DNA of 64,000 nucleotides from Dermacentor variabilis (GCF_050947875.1 NC_134573.1:51138115-51202114), one strand, 5' to 3'. Shown: positions 10,818 to 22,005, counted from the stretch's first letter. Notes: generated by a model from the letters alone, not told the origin. Program-made: numbers and translations.

Positions 10818-12578
10818 TCACGGGACATACCATGTATCACTATTTCTTGTATTGGAAGAATTGAATTTTGGTGCCAAAGATGCAGTAGACACAAGAAAAT
10901 TTTTGAATGCCGTGTTTGAGAAATAAAATGAATTTAGAAGGCGAAACGTGTAGAAATATTCTATTTTTATAATTTTATGCTTTAAGATTGCTGGCCGCGT
11001 TGTCTCCAGATAACCCATATTGTCTATGTGTCTAATCATTTTCTTTTGCAAAGACAGGATTTTCATAATGTTTGTCTTTCCTGTAGTCGCCCACACTACG
11101 CTACAGCAATTTAAATGGGAAAAAAATAAGGCATAATAAATGTTCAGTTTTGCTTTGGTTGGAAGAAGACGCCGACATCGAGACAGAACGCCTGTGATAG
11201 CAGACATTTTTGTGCAGATATTTTCAATTTGTTTATCCCAAGTAAGGTGCGAAGAAAAAGTGACGCCTAATATTTTATGTTCATCCACAATTTGCAGTTC
11301 TTTACCCGCACACACTAAGGTTTGATTACTAGTAATGACTTTATTTTTTGCGCGAAATAACATTACTTTAGTTTTCGTAGGGTTTATTTTTTGGCAATTA
11401 GCGACTGACCATTCAGACAGCTTATTGAGTAGATAGTTACATTTTTCCATTAATTCTTTTGATTTCGGACCAGAAATGAGAAGATTAGCGTCATCGGCAT
11501 ACACGATAAATTTTACAGTTGTGTCAATATTAGCAATGTCGTTAATGTAAAGGTTAAAAAGCATAGGACCTAGTACGCTTCCTTGAGGCACGCCATTTAG
11601 TAAAGGAAGAAAACTTGACTTGTCGTGTTTTATACATAGTGATTGTTTTCGATTAGTAAGGTAAGATTCAAATAATGCTAAAGGAGTACCTCTAATGCCA
11701 TTCTGTGATAATTTCCTTAGTAAAATTTTATGATTTATACAATCGAATGCCTTGCTGAAATCAATGAATAGTGCCAATGTGAAGAGATTTCTTTCTATGT
11801 TTTGTAGTACATGCTCCTTGAGTGTGAGCAAAGCAGTTTCTGTTGACCTACCTTTACGAAAGCCGAACAGAGCACTAGATAGAATGTTTTGTCGGTCGAA
11901 AAAGTTTGATAAGCGAGAAAAAATAATCTTTTCTAATCCTTTGGAAAATACTGGAATGATTGAGATGGGTCTGTAATTTGACACGTCATTTCTGTTGCCT
12001 CCTTTAAAAAGTACAGTTACCCTACTCATTTTCATCTTTTCTGGAAACACCCCAGACTGTAAAGCTAGATTAAAAATATGCGTTAAAGCGGGAGTGATGT
12101 ATTCTAAAACATACTTGATAGGTTTTATTTGGATATCATCAATGTCAAGAGCTTTACTATTTTTAAGGTTCATGATAGTGCTAAATACCTCAAATTCACT
12201 AGTGGGATTGAAAAATAAGCTGTTAGAAACGGAAAGAAACGATGACGTATCAGGCCGTGTTTGCTGTGGCACGGTTATACTTGCAAAGTACTTATTAAAA
12301 TGGTTTGTGAGTGCTAAACCTGAAATTTCGTTGTTACCATAGATTATCTTGTCTGGTGAGGTAGCATGCTTTTCGCGGCCAGGAACCTTATTGATAATGC
12401 TCCACAAGGTTTCAGGATGTTTACCAGTGGCGTTTGCAAACAGATGCTCATGATAAGCATTCTTAGCGCGTCTAAGTTCCGTATTTAGTTTGTTTCTCTG
12501 CTTTTTAAACAGTGTCAGCGTTTCAGGCGAGCGTGTTGTAAGAAATCTATGGTACAGTTTATCTTTCTGTTTTATCAT
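10818..12578 (-). pseudogene. CR1/L2 LINE ORF2, reverse transcriptase part
   Basis: A 586-codon open frame. Visible RT blocks are Y-R-P-I-S-I-I-P-V-F-S-K, L-F-G-F-R-K-G-R-S-T-E-T-A, F-I-D-F-S-K-A-F-D-C-I-N-H, G-V-P-Q-G-S-V-L-G-P and the catalytic V-Y-A-D-D-A-N, all intact. The frame is complete from the linker to the C-terminus (ending N-S-D-T-W-Y-V-P), but it is separated from the endonuclease by a stop (12716-12718) and a frame change near 12640. In the source element these form one ORF2 polyprotein. It has no RNase H, as usual for the CR1 group. It is marked as a pseudogene because the polyprotein is split, although the RT core itself looks undamaged. Confidence 0.88.
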
Positions 12579-12715
12579 TTTGAAAAGTTCCTGTGTAATC
12601 CAGGGTTTTCTTATTTTTTTGGATTGCTTAATCTTTTTGAAGGGAAATGTGCGCTGTAGATTTGTATAAACGCTGACATAAACTTGGAATACGCGACATT
12701 TACATCACTTATTTC

Positions 12716-13525
12716 TTATAGGAAAGACCAGTCATAATTGCAAACTGTGCGTTTAAAAAGATCCATATTTCTATCAGTTATATCTTGTATAATAAACACA
12801 TTTGACTCTGAACAACTTTTTCTCATATTGAAACGATATGTCATAAACACAGGACAATGATCACTGACGTCCGACGTTACTGTTCCAGTATGTTCTACGA
12901 CAGTGTCAATATTCGTGATAAGAATGTCGAGACATGTAGACGAGGACAACGTAACACGAGTTGGTGTGCTAATTAGGTTTACAAATCCCGCACAGCTAAG
13001 TGTATTAGTAAAATCCCGTGTAGCAGCAGTATCTTCAAGAAAATTTATGTTAGTGTCTCCCCCGCAGACAAGTCGAAATTCGTTAGCAGATACATATTCC
13101 AGTAAATTATCAAAGAAATTTAGAAAGCCAAAAATATTTCCATTTGGTGGGCGATATACGACCGAAATAATATCGGAGTAATGTTTAAGCGTTAAAATTT
13201 CATAGTCGTTTGTTGTTTTACAAGACTCTGATACTACTTCACAGTTCCATCCAGACGAGACATATATTGCTACACCCCCTCCTCGCCTATCAGTTCGATT
13301 TAAAACGCAATCAGCATAGCCATCAATGTACAGCAGAGTACTGCTGTCATGATACCAGGTTTCGGTTAGCATAATGATATCGAACATGAAAGAAAACTGA
13401 TTTAAAAAATTACTAATGATTTCTTGTTTGTTGACTGCAGATCGAGCATTCAAGTGTAGAACGGGAATGCTAGAGTTAGATTGCAATTGGAAACGATGCG
13501 GTAAGATGAAATCGTGATATTCCAT
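12716..13525 (-). pseudogene. CR1/L2 LINE ORF2, endonuclease part
   Basis: A 269-codon frame with the apurinic-like endonuclease (exonuclease-endonuclease-phosphatase) fold: L-H-L-N-A-R-S at the start, M-L-T-E-T-W-Y as the glutamate block, R-R-G-G-G-V-A-I-Y, V-Y-R-P-P, C-G-G-D-T-N-I-N, and S-D-V-S-D-H-C-P-V carrying the catalytic Asp-His pair. The domain nicks target DNA to prime reverse transcription. It ends in a TAA at the point where the RT linker continues, so a single nonsense change truncates it. The start is an ATG 9 bases from the stop of ORF1. Confidence 0.88.
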
Positions 13526-13533
13526 GGCAATTT

Positions 13534-14389
13534 TTAGTGAGCGTTCCCAGTCACGTCAGAAACAGCAGACGTAATCCTAGCAAGATCACGTTCTTCCGAT
13601 ATTTGCACAGCATCAGATGTATCGCTTTTCCTTGCATAGATTTTCCCGTTGCTGGTCCACACAGATTTCCATTTATGCTCATACTTCCTTTTCACTGCCA
13701 TGCCAAGCAGCCTCTTTAGCGCTGGGCACAAATGTTCGTTCACATAAACGGGGCATGTGGATTCCAGTCGTAGGTCTCTGTTTGTGATTCTTGTCTTCTT
13801 TGCTTTTTTGAAGGTGGCGTCACGTTTAGCTCTAGATTTAAACTGAACGACAATGTTTGTTTTATCCGGGTTGCGTGTTGGAACACGGTGACAACACTCA
13901 ACGTCAGATAAACTGATTGGCTCATGGACTGCAGTGCCTATATCAGATAAAATAGTAGCAAGGTCCTCATTTTCTTTCTTTACAACGCCCTGTATTTCCA
14001 GATTAGCGTTTCGTGAGTACTGCTCCGAATGCGTGAGTCGCCTTTCAAGTTCACCTGCTTTTTTTTTCCAGAGCAGCATATTTAGCGCGCAGTTCGTCAT
14101 TTTCCTTTACCTGACTTGAATTCTTTGAGACCTCAGAATCAAGCTTTTGTCTCATTTCCTTGATTGACTCATGCAAAAAGTCAATACTCTTACTCATTTG
14201 GCGTTGCTCATTGCGCACCTCCCGGATCTCGTTCCCAAGGTCACGCTCTAATGCATCTTTGAAGGCTTTGAATTCTTGTTTAATTTCCTGTTCACAGAAA
14301 ATTTTCCTGTTCCTGTTTTCACAGGAAAAACTCGGAGCCCACCCACTCTGCGAAGAAGGGTGACCAGCGAAGCTTTGCATGTGGGCCAC
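13534..14389 (-). pseudogene. CR1/L2 LINE ORF1, coiled coil plus RNA-binding part
   Basis: Two overlapping frames: 14051-14389 (112 codons, heptad-rich, with many E, K, Q) and 13534-14100 (188 codons). The second contains L-E-I-Q-G-V, C-C-H-R-V-P-T-R, K-T-N-I-V-V-Q-F-K-S-R and W-T-S-N-G-K-I-Y-A-R-K, a layout like the coiled-coil plus RRM-like ORF1 proteins of several LINE clades. The frames join at a run of identical bases (14057-14066), a typical slippage site, so this copy carries one run-length frameshift. The protein would bind element RNA. A truncated relative begins at L-E-I-Q-G-V at about 55732. Confidence 0.8.
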
Positions 14390-14612
14390 GTAATGGATAA
14401 CTGCACCTCCGCTACGATTCGGCCCGGCATTGCGCTACCTTCGGGATCGGCCCACATATCGGGAGTACTTAACGGCTACTTCACCTCCACCTCGGGTAGG
14501 CCAGGCATTGTACTATCTTCGGGATAGGCTCAATTATCTGAAGTGTTTAATGCCTGCTTCTCTTCCGCCGCGAGTCGGTCCGGCATCACACAATCTTCAG
14601 AATTTTGTTTAC
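14377..14612 (-). repeat. 78-bp tandem repeats in LINE 5' UTR
   Basis: Three head-to-tail copies of a 78-bp unit. The GGCAT of each copy lies at 14426, 14504 and 14582, and each is followed by a (T/A)TCTTC(G/A)G-like block. They sit immediately upstream of ORF1 of the minus-strand LINE. Tandem promoter monomers in LINE 5' UTRs are known from mouse L1; a promoter role here is inference. Confidence 0.75.
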
Positions 14613-14642
14613 ACATGCTCAAGACCCTGCGGGAACTAGCGT

Positions 14643-16830
14643 TTAAAAGCTTCACTATAAAAAACTGCGGAATCGGTCTACGAACGTACACACGCTCATA
14701 AAATATTGCGGGGTGCACGAGCGCGTGGCAAAACGGCCTGCCGCGCCTTTTAGCGGCGCAGCCCTGTTGTCGAGACCGACACCTGCGCGCATGCGTACAC
14801 CTCCGGGTCTTCTGGCATGCATGTCTCCGCGCCCCCTCCTTGCGCGCCCGCGGTAACCGAATGAAGCCTTTAAGCATTGGGGTCGGACATGAAATAGATG
14901 ATAGCTGCCCATGCCGTCGTCCAACTCATCCACGCTGAGGACGTCGTTGAAGGGAGAGACTTGTTCTCATCGTTCTCGTCGACTTGTTCCCCTGCTCCAA
15001 TCAAAACGTTAAGGAGACGGCGACTCCACAAACAATACTTGGTCCGCTGACGTCGTCTAGACATCCGGGCGCCGTTCGGTTGGATACGCGGCGCATTGTG
15101 GTCCTTACAAAGCGAGTCGTCGCAGCAGAGATGGTGGCGCCAATGGGCTGTTGACTCGACGCATTGTTGTTTTCACAAAGTGAGTCATCGCAGCGGGCCG
15201 GGCCGATTTCGACGGTCACTTCTCCTCTTGTTCACCAGCCTCTGCAGGCCGTTCGTAACAAGTCGTGAGGTGCCCCCTTGCGATTGGCGCTGTGGGGGCT
15301 TCGACGGGCAAAACTTCGTTTATGTAATGTAAATATAGAGTTTTTGCCTTTCTCCTTCTATAGAGCACGTTTCCTGCTATTTCTGCGGGAGAACGCCCCG
15401 TTCGTAAAAAGGAAGAAACAACGGAGACTGGCCACGGGAATGCGCAGCGCAGAAAAAAAAAAATATTGATTCCTGCGTTCGCCACCGGGCCCTATGCGTC
15501 CACGCGTGTGGCTCGACAAAAAGGGTCCGAAGCGGCACGTCACCTAGTTTTGCGCATCGAAACCTCGACACCGTCATTCGCAGGAGCGGCACGTCGCGGA
15601 TACATTCGGATATTGCCGGCACATAAAGGCTGTTTCACATGGTGCGATTGGGGCGAACATCATTGTTCTGCACGCACGTCGCAGAGCGATTTTCGCTGAC
15701 ATCTTTCACCTGCGTTTGTGGGAGCGCGATTAACGTCGCAGTGGTGCGCAAGGTTGTTCCCTGCTCACGAAGTATCCATGCCTGCATCGTTGAATGAAAA
15801 GAACCTGGAAACTAGTCAAATATTTGAATTTTCGTGTTATTATTTGAGAATGGAATAAGTACACCATTTTTAACTTTCGAAAGCTTTGAATTTACGACAG
15901 CTTGCGGAGGCGGCTAGTGAGACGCTGTTCAACACTGCAAGTATGAGCGTGCTGCTTGTGCGGCGTCGGTGGCATGGTTCCGTTAAGTACACTCAAGTTT
16001 CGTTGTTAATATGGAAGCCTCACATTTTTTTCCTGGTTGACTATTTGCTTTTTCAGAAGAACAAGCCATTATTGAGTGTGCATGTATAAGCAGCTGGCAG
16101 AATTGGCAGCATAGAAGAGGTTGACTACGGTGGCGATAAAGTAGGCACGTGCCTTATGTTGACGGCGGCGTGCTTTCCCGACCTGAATAGCGTGCAGCTT
16201 CTGCTTTTAAACAAATTGTGCAAGCGGAAGAAAAAAAGTTCTTACGAAGCTCCTAAACCACAGGTTCTGGTGGGTGCGCCCTATCAAAACATAACTAAAC
16301 TTGCGCGCGTCTGGCTCCACAGAGCTACCAACGCGTGGTAAAACAGGAAAGCGCATATTTTGCAGGCGCTTTGTTTCTTCGCACATTGCCCCTCCCACAT
16401 CGAGCTATCGCTGCGACTCAGCGACGGCGCGACCAACATGTTGGAAGTCATTCGCGGTGAGCCCGCGATGTCGCGGCGGTCGCTAAGCGACGGAATTTGT
16501 AGTGTCGCTGACTGAAAATCGCACCATGTGAAACAGCCTTAAAGGGAAGCTGAAAGCTTTTCCAGAAAAAAATGAGTGAAGAGCAGTACGCCGTGGTTTT
16601 CAACCCTATGAATTCAAATATCGCATCCAAATTGAGCGAAAGAAAGCGCAAACATGCACGCTTGGAGTCCCGGTGGGACGCGCATGCGCGCAGGTGTCAG
16701 TCTTCAAAAGGGGGGTGCGCCGCTACAAAGCGCGGAGGACCATTACGCCAAGCGCTCGCATGCGCCACAATATTTTGTGGGCGAGTGTACTTTGTCGAAC
16801 TCTCGGCGCTGCGCCAAGATGTTTTGTAAT
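14643..16830. repeat. inverted pair flanking the Harbinger MITE
   Basis: About 170-190 bp at 14643-14830 reappears in reverse complement at 16660-16830. Shared landmarks are GCATGCGCGCAGGTGTC, GCGCCGCTA, AAGCGC/AGGCGCGG and CAATATTTT(A/G)TG. The arms are diverged, with indels. The right arm lies within the left part of the THAP-bearing element. Between the arms lie a short direct repeat (period about 68 bp, 15093 and 15161) and the MITE. Confidence 0.65.
15627..16539. mobile_element. PIF/Harbinger-like MITE, 913 bp
   Basis: Perfect 23-bp terminal inverted repeats (AGGCTGTTTCACATGGTGCG and three more bases) at 15627-15649 and 16517-16539. They are flanked by the 3-bp direct repeat TAA at 15624-15626 and 16540-16542, matching the TWA target preference of PIF/Harbinger elements. 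No transposase is encoded, so it is non-autonomous. The subterminal regions are rich in CGCGA/TCGCG motifs. It sits exactly at the left terminus of the inverted-repeat element that starts at 16540. Confidence 0.8.
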
Positions 16831-19320
16831 CCTGTCATCGCCCGGTAATGTACAGGACCCAGGGAATACACTACGATGTTGTCAAGATTACTACAAATAT
16901 ATTACTGAGCCCGGCTATTATTCTAGATTCAAAAGTACGTGAAGACGTGCCGCGATTGCTAGCGACACAAAAGACCACCCGTTATACTGGAAGGGTTTAA
17001 TTCTGTAGCGTTCCACGCGCACCCGATGCATTTTGTAGAATACATTTACGCGTGAATTGCAGGCCTGGATGACGATGTTGTATGATTCGGCAGCCACCAT
17101 CTTTGTTTAATTCTACCCAATAGCTTTCCTAACTGTTTTCGTGAAATAATGATTGTTGCCTTCAACGCCGAATACGAATTTCAACATATACAGTACTTAA
17201 AGTGAAGCTGAAGAGTCTGTCGAATTCAATAAGACGCTCACATACGGACGCGGGAACCTTATAAACCATGAAGGTAAAATTTTGGGGGGGGGATTTTTCA
17301 CTTAGGAGCGACGCAATCGTCGGTTACAATTGCGCTGTAGCTCCGCCCCTCGTCGAGCGCCGCGCGCGGCTGCTGACGCTGCCGATGCGAGCGGACACTG
17401 GAAACCGCGGCTTAGTGACGTCAACACTGGTATTCCGCTCCTTCGCAGTCTCCGCGACCATGCCTGACCGGGCTTATTTCTACGTGCCTGCCGTCCTAAA
17501 CTGCTTCGCTCGACCCTACATTCCCTTATTTGTGTGTATATAGGAGTGGTAGTTGACGTGTGCAGCATCAATTGAACTTGTAGGCCGATCATGCCGGCGT
17601 TCTGTGCAGCCTACGCTTGCACGGACACCAGCGGCCGCGACGATGTTCCGATGTTCCATTAGTTCCTGCAAGACAAGAAGCTTTCAGCTAATCGGGAGGC
17701 TGCTGTGAAGCGAAACAACTTCAATCGCTCAAGAACAACAGTGGTGTGCTCTAACCACTTCCGTTACGATTACTACCGGAGTTTATCAATAATGCGTGCT
17801 TTGGGTTCTAAAGAAATAGCACGCTGAATGGAAGGTGCATGTTTATCGCCCACCCTTGACGCAGGTTTCATCGCCAAGCGCCGCGAATTTTCTATTCGCA
17901 CGTGTGTTGTGAAACAGCCTGCATGCAGCTACCATAACGCAGTGCAAGCGTAAAGTTTGCATGTGTTGGAAAGCCTGCTCACGCCAAGACGCTGCGCTCC
18001 CCCTTCTCTCACACACAGATGAAACCGACCATCTCATGTAGCCGACGTAATTCGCCGGTTACGAGTAGCGTGCGGATGGCGCGCTGATGAAGGTTCTATA
18101 CTACACGTGCTACAACAGCCGGTAAACTTTTCCCACATTTAAACCGTCTGTGTTGATTGCCGACAGCTTTGGGGCAGCGCACAAATGCTGAAGATCGCAT
18201 CACTGCTTACGTTCTACGAGGAGGCATGCAGGAACATAGCACTAGAGTCGTTTGCCTGGTACGTACTCACTGGAACGCTGAATGCAGCTTAGCAAAAAAC
18301 ATACTCGCCAAAGGACATTTTCAACACAAGGAGATGCTAACACTTCGCCTACGTTCGCGTGGAAAGCAGTGCTTGCACCAGCATTTTTTGCTTCTTGGAG
18401 AGGCCGGCTCTTTGCAATCGGCTCGTACATGTAGTATCTACAAGTATGTACGTATGTGTAGTATGTACAAGTAAAAACCCCTTAAAAGTGATTTTGCACG
18501 CGACAGCGACAGCGTTACAAGCGAGGCGATGGCTGTCGCGTTCACTCGTAGTCTGCAAGCCGAACTCCACGGGAGCGACGGCTTTGAGCGACGACTTCCC
18601 GGTATGAGGGCAGCAATGTACGCGCCGAAACTAGCGTGACGCATGCTTTATCAATTTAAGTTGATGTATTTTACTGAACAAGGAGCACAAAATATTTCGA
18701 AGGTCTTGCACTAGGTTCTTATTCTTGCACGTGTAAAATTCAATAGTTTGCTCGTTCCGTGCGACATACAGTAGTATTTGAGTTATGTACATCCAGTTTC
18801 GGCTTCGCACAATTGGCTAATTGCTCATAGCATTTCCGAGCGACGAGCGACGAGTTCCAGATTTCTAGAAACTAGCGACCTAGCGACAACACCGAGCGAT
18901 TTGATCAAGCGATGGCCCGTTTTGTCGCTCGAAGCCGTGGCCCGTCATCGTCGCGCGAAAAATTGCTCTCGTAGAGTTTGGACTTAACACCGAACTCCTC
19001 AGAGAAACGCAAGCTCTCGAATATCTCCATGACCGTCTCAGAAAAACATTACCAAACTACTTTGCACCGTGCTTCGTGTGTAGCGGCAGCGGCCGGTGCG
19101 GACGAACACCATTGTTGACGTCACGAGGCGCCCGACCCATCACAGGCGGAAACGAGGCGCGCGAGCTGAGCATGTCTGCGGCTGCACTTTTCGTCGAAAA
19201 AAATATGTTTGCGCTTTCTTTCGCTCAATTTCGATGCGATATCGAATTCAGAGGGTTGAAAATCACGGCGTACTGCTCTTCACTAATTTTTTTCTGGAAA
19301 AGCTTTCAGCTTCCCTTTAA
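16540..19320. mobile_element. 2.8-kb inverted-repeat DNA element with THAP fossil
   Basis: The ends are inverted copies of each other for about 116 bp (16540-16655 and 19205-19320). They begin TAAAGGGAAGCTGAAAGC and stay alike through CAGTACGCCGTG and GAAAGAAAGCGCAAACAT. Inside lies a decayed THAP-domain coding piece (17591-17827) and no other recognised coding region. A related terminus (CTTAAAGTGAAGCTGAAGAG) occurs at 17196. THAP domains are the DNA-binding part of P-element-type transposases and of host proteins derived from them, so a P-superfamily origin is possible. The target duplication could not be resolved. Confidence 0.6.
17591..17827 (+). pseudogene. THAP zinc-finger domain, decayed
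   Basis: Starting at ATG 17591 the frame reads M-P-A-F-C-A-A-Y-A-C, then after a stop at codon 24 (17660-17662) continues [23 protein letters not shown]. That is the C2CH pattern of the THAP domain (C5, C10, then C-x2-H) with the usual F-x-x-D, K-R-x-N-F and S-x-H-F landmarks. The conserved Trp before A-V-K-R is replaced by Arg. The frame ends at TGA 17825. A TATATA lies about 55 bp upstream of the ATG. THAP domains bind DNA in a sequence-specific way. Here the domain is isolated and broken, most likely a transposase remnant and not a host gene. Confidence 0.72.
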
Positions 19321-19714
19321 TAACGGTTCGGTACCATTAGTCGTCCGAGTGTTGTATTTTTTCCAGCCTTGATAATGTCTCGTAGCTGGGTATTCTGGCA
19401 TGACATCGATATTAAATGGCGGGTGTAACGATCCTGCAACAGATAACCTTCCATATTCCTGCGAAATCCCGTGCTCTCAAAATTTGACCTATTTTCGTTT
19501 AACCGTTCGCCCCTCAATATGTCGATCACGCTCATGCACCTCGCAGGCTGTCATTAAAAGGCATGTAGACTTCTATGACACTTTTATCCCATGATAGACA
19601 TTGCTTGCCAGCATGCTCTATTGTTAAATGCTTTTTTTCATCGCTTCACCCGCTGCAGCGCGATTGCCATCTTGTTAGTACCGTTAGCGTGGCTGGCACC
19701 GTCGTCGCACCCAT

Positions 19715-19930
19715 CTTGGTGAGGTTGTGGATTTGGCGCTGCGCTAACGTGCCCGAGCAAGTGATGAAATCCCGGCCGCGGCAACCTCGTTTCAAGGGAG
19801 GCGAAATGAAAAAAAAGTGTGTGTGTACCGGGCTCTGGGTATGTATTACAGAACTACAGGTGGTAAAATTTACTCCCGAGTCCCCAACTATGGTGTGCCT
19901 GATAATCATATGAAGGTTTTTTACCATTGT
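19715..19930 (+). mobile_element. tRNA-derived SINE, copy 2 (diverged)
   Basis: Shares the body of copy 1 in the same order: TTTGGCGCTGCGCTAACGTG, a B-box-like GAAATCCCGG, GAGGCGAAATGAAAAA, ACAGGTGGTAAAATTTACTC, and GTGCCTGATAATCATATGAAGG. It is more diverged than copies 1 and 6, so it is older. Confidence 0.7.
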
Positions 19931-20387
19931 CGTGAGGAAGCAAGCGTCGCACATAATAGTATGGTTGGCAGTAGAGCGTGCACACTGGCAGTCAGCGGGA
20001 AAACCATTTGCACGCGCATGAGTACAAAGATGACTGGCCAACGGCGCTGATTGCATCAACTTTTGCTTGGTGTGTGCTATCTACTATTCGCCTTTCATTT
20101 CCCCTCAGCAGTACAGATACGCTTCCGGTGTTTTCAAGAGCACACTGCAGGTGAAATTACTGCACGTGAACGGAATGATGCAATAGGTGACTCTTGCGCA
20201 TCGAAAAAGAAAAGAAGAATCGCATGCGCATCAAAACTTCAGTGATCTTAGAGTGCAGCTGCTTAAAGCGCCCTCTGACTATATTTACCTTTGTTATATA
20301 TCATGGAACAGGCAGAAAGGCAGCAATCAGTTGCCATAAACATTTGCTCGCGCCAGGAGTGATAGGTCCACTTCACTACGTCCGGGT

Positions 20388-20776
20388 ATGGTGCACGTTC
20401 ATGTTGCAGATTCGCTGCGGGAGTCACCGCCTCAGGAAGATCACCCTTCTTCATATGGCAACGAAATCGCGTCAATGGCAGTGATATTTAATTCTTCGTC
20501 TCAAAGAAATCACAGTTCAACTTTTGACGTGCCTCGTGAGATCGGTTGCTACTCAGTGGGAGGCCAAACGCGCGCATACATCAATCGTCCCATCAACAAA
20601 AGGTACCTCCGTACTGATATATCGTGGGAGAAGCCCGAGATGTACCTAGAGGGCAAACTAAAGGATAGAGTGCCAAGAGACTGGACGCAGAGCGCTGAGT
20701 TAGACAACCTACTTCGCTGGGTTGATCGCAACCGAGACAAGGTGATGCCGCCTTGTTCTACTGACGAAACACAAGG
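20388..20776 (+). CDS. DXO: DXO-like decapping exoribonuclease, exon 1
   Basis: An open frame of 129 codons plus two bases, ending at the strong donor AAGG|GTAAGTG (GT at 20777). It carries the N-terminal family signature: P-R-E-I-G-C-Y-S-V near residue 48, then R-Y-L, and E-L-D-N-L-L-R-W-V-D-R-N-R before the junction. DXO/RAI1 proteins remove incomplete or non-canonical 5' caps and degrade the RNA 5' to 3', in the nucleus or cytoplasm depending on the member. The first ATG is at 20388; another in-frame ATG is at 20476. A possible acceptor (ATGTTGCAG at 20406) means the 5' boundary could differ. No classical promoter was confirmed; a TATATA lies near 20297. Confidence 0.82.
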
Positions 20777-21539
20777 GTAAGTGTGTTTTCTGTGTCAGAA
20801 TTTATCGCAGCGCTTCGTGAATTATAGTTGATCCTATGCATTAGGTTACGCTGAAGATGGGATAGAGGCTAACTAGGGAATCTCTATGGTCTGTCGCTTT
20901 ATAATGTTTAGCCTTGCATGAAAATCGACGGGTATCAATTATTCCCAATAGAAAATATCCATAACATTTTGCTACTTGCAATTATTGCGGTCGTTATTTA
21001 TATCCTGCAGGCGTCGCCCACATGACATACTGACACGTGTTCTGTGTTTTTTTCTTTCATTGACACTTTTGAAAGCCTAACCGCTGGTTTTGCGCACACG
21101 TGTTTCGAGCCACAGCGTTTTGTTACAGTTGCTGTCAATTTACCTTCTTCTCACAATAATTTTGCTCAGAGATAAAAGTACGCTTGTAAACGCGGAACGA
21201 GCGGACACCGTGCGTGTATTGTTCACAAAGGCTAGGGCCGTCAGAATACAGAGAGACGGAAACGAGATGTGTGCAAGGAAAGAGTGAGCGCCGGAAGAAG
21301 ATGCACCTACGGGTCTTTAATAAAATTAAGGTTCTCTTGCCAACTTAGCAAGCGCTTTTCGCTCGCGACAATGGGAGCAGACTGTTATAGCTCACGCAGA
21401 TTCTGGTGATACGCCACAAAGGCTATCCGCCGTCCACGTGTACGCGGCCAATGTATCGACGCGCGGAATCTTTTGCATCAGCGGAAGTGATCGCTCCTGA
21501 ATACAACATGCGTTTGATGTCTGTACGCCACTAGCACTG

Positions 21540-21775
21540 GTTGCGTAGAGGCTTTAGTGATGTGCTGCTAAGCAGAAAGTCGTAGGATCAAATCCCGGCA
21601 ACGACGGCCCCCTTTCTGTAGAGGTGAAATGGAGAAAAAAAACCGCATGTGTGTCCTTCATTGGGTGCATGGTAAAGAACCCCAGGTGATCAACATTAAT
21701 CAGGACTCCCCCACTACAGCGCGCAACATAATTAGTTCGTGGTTTGTCCCGCAAAACCAAACGATTAATATTTTT
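21540..21775 (+). mobile_element. tRNA-derived SINE, copy 3 (diverged)
   Basis: The body follows copy 1: GGATCAAATCCCGGCAACGA (B-box region), GTAGAGGTGAAATGGAG, GTAAAGAACCCCAGGTGATC, CCCCCACTACAGCGCGCAAC, then an AT-rich tail. It lies in intron 1 of the DXO-like gene. Confidence 0.75.
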
Positions 21776-21964
21776 ATCCAGCTTCGGTATGGTGGTTCCT
21801 GACCGCGGCCGGGTTACGGGACTCCTTCGTAGCCAAAAGTAACTCTGCCTTTCTCACAGTGGGGTGCCGCACTTCCCGTCTCGTCAAAGCACCGCTCACA
21901 TTGATTCCCGCAATTACGCAAAACCTTTTTTAGAGCGCAGCTCTTTGGCGTCCGTTCCTGGGTT

Positions 21965-22005
21965 TCGCGTCGTCGTCGTCGGCGTCGTCGTCGGCCTCGT
22001 AACCA
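21965..22005. repeat. (GTC)n-like trinucleotide repeat
   Basis: Imperfect GTC/GGC trinucleotide repeats (CGTCGTCGTCGGCGTCGTCG). The poly-Arg frame on the minus strand here is an artefact of it. Confidence 0.8.

Larger units (their letters stand above)
10277..14612 (-). mobile_element. CR1/L2-type LINE, nearly full length
   Basis: A minus-strand element with all parts in order. From right to left: a tandemly repeated 5' UTR (14612-14377), ORF1 in two overlapping frames (14389-13534), endonuclease (13525-12716), RT (12578-10818), and a 3' UTR that ends in a short-unit tail (revcomp AATAAATTGAATTGAAATTG at 10279-10298). A second, 5'-truncated copy of a related element is inserted in a gypsy element at 55.7-59.3 kb. 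The two copies align through ORF1, endonuclease and RT. Few lesions are visible: a run-length frameshift in ORF1, and one stop plus one frameshift between endonuclease and RT. Confidence 0.9.

Noticed and set aside
18213..18960. Second Harbinger-like MITE suggested by GCGATGGC/TTTGTCGCTCG motifs
   Set aside because: No clean inverted ends or TAA duplication could be located.
20285..20310. TTGTTATATATC as TATA box of the DXO-like gene
   Set aside because: AT-rich match with no initiator or known transcription start; exon 1's 5' end is unknown.
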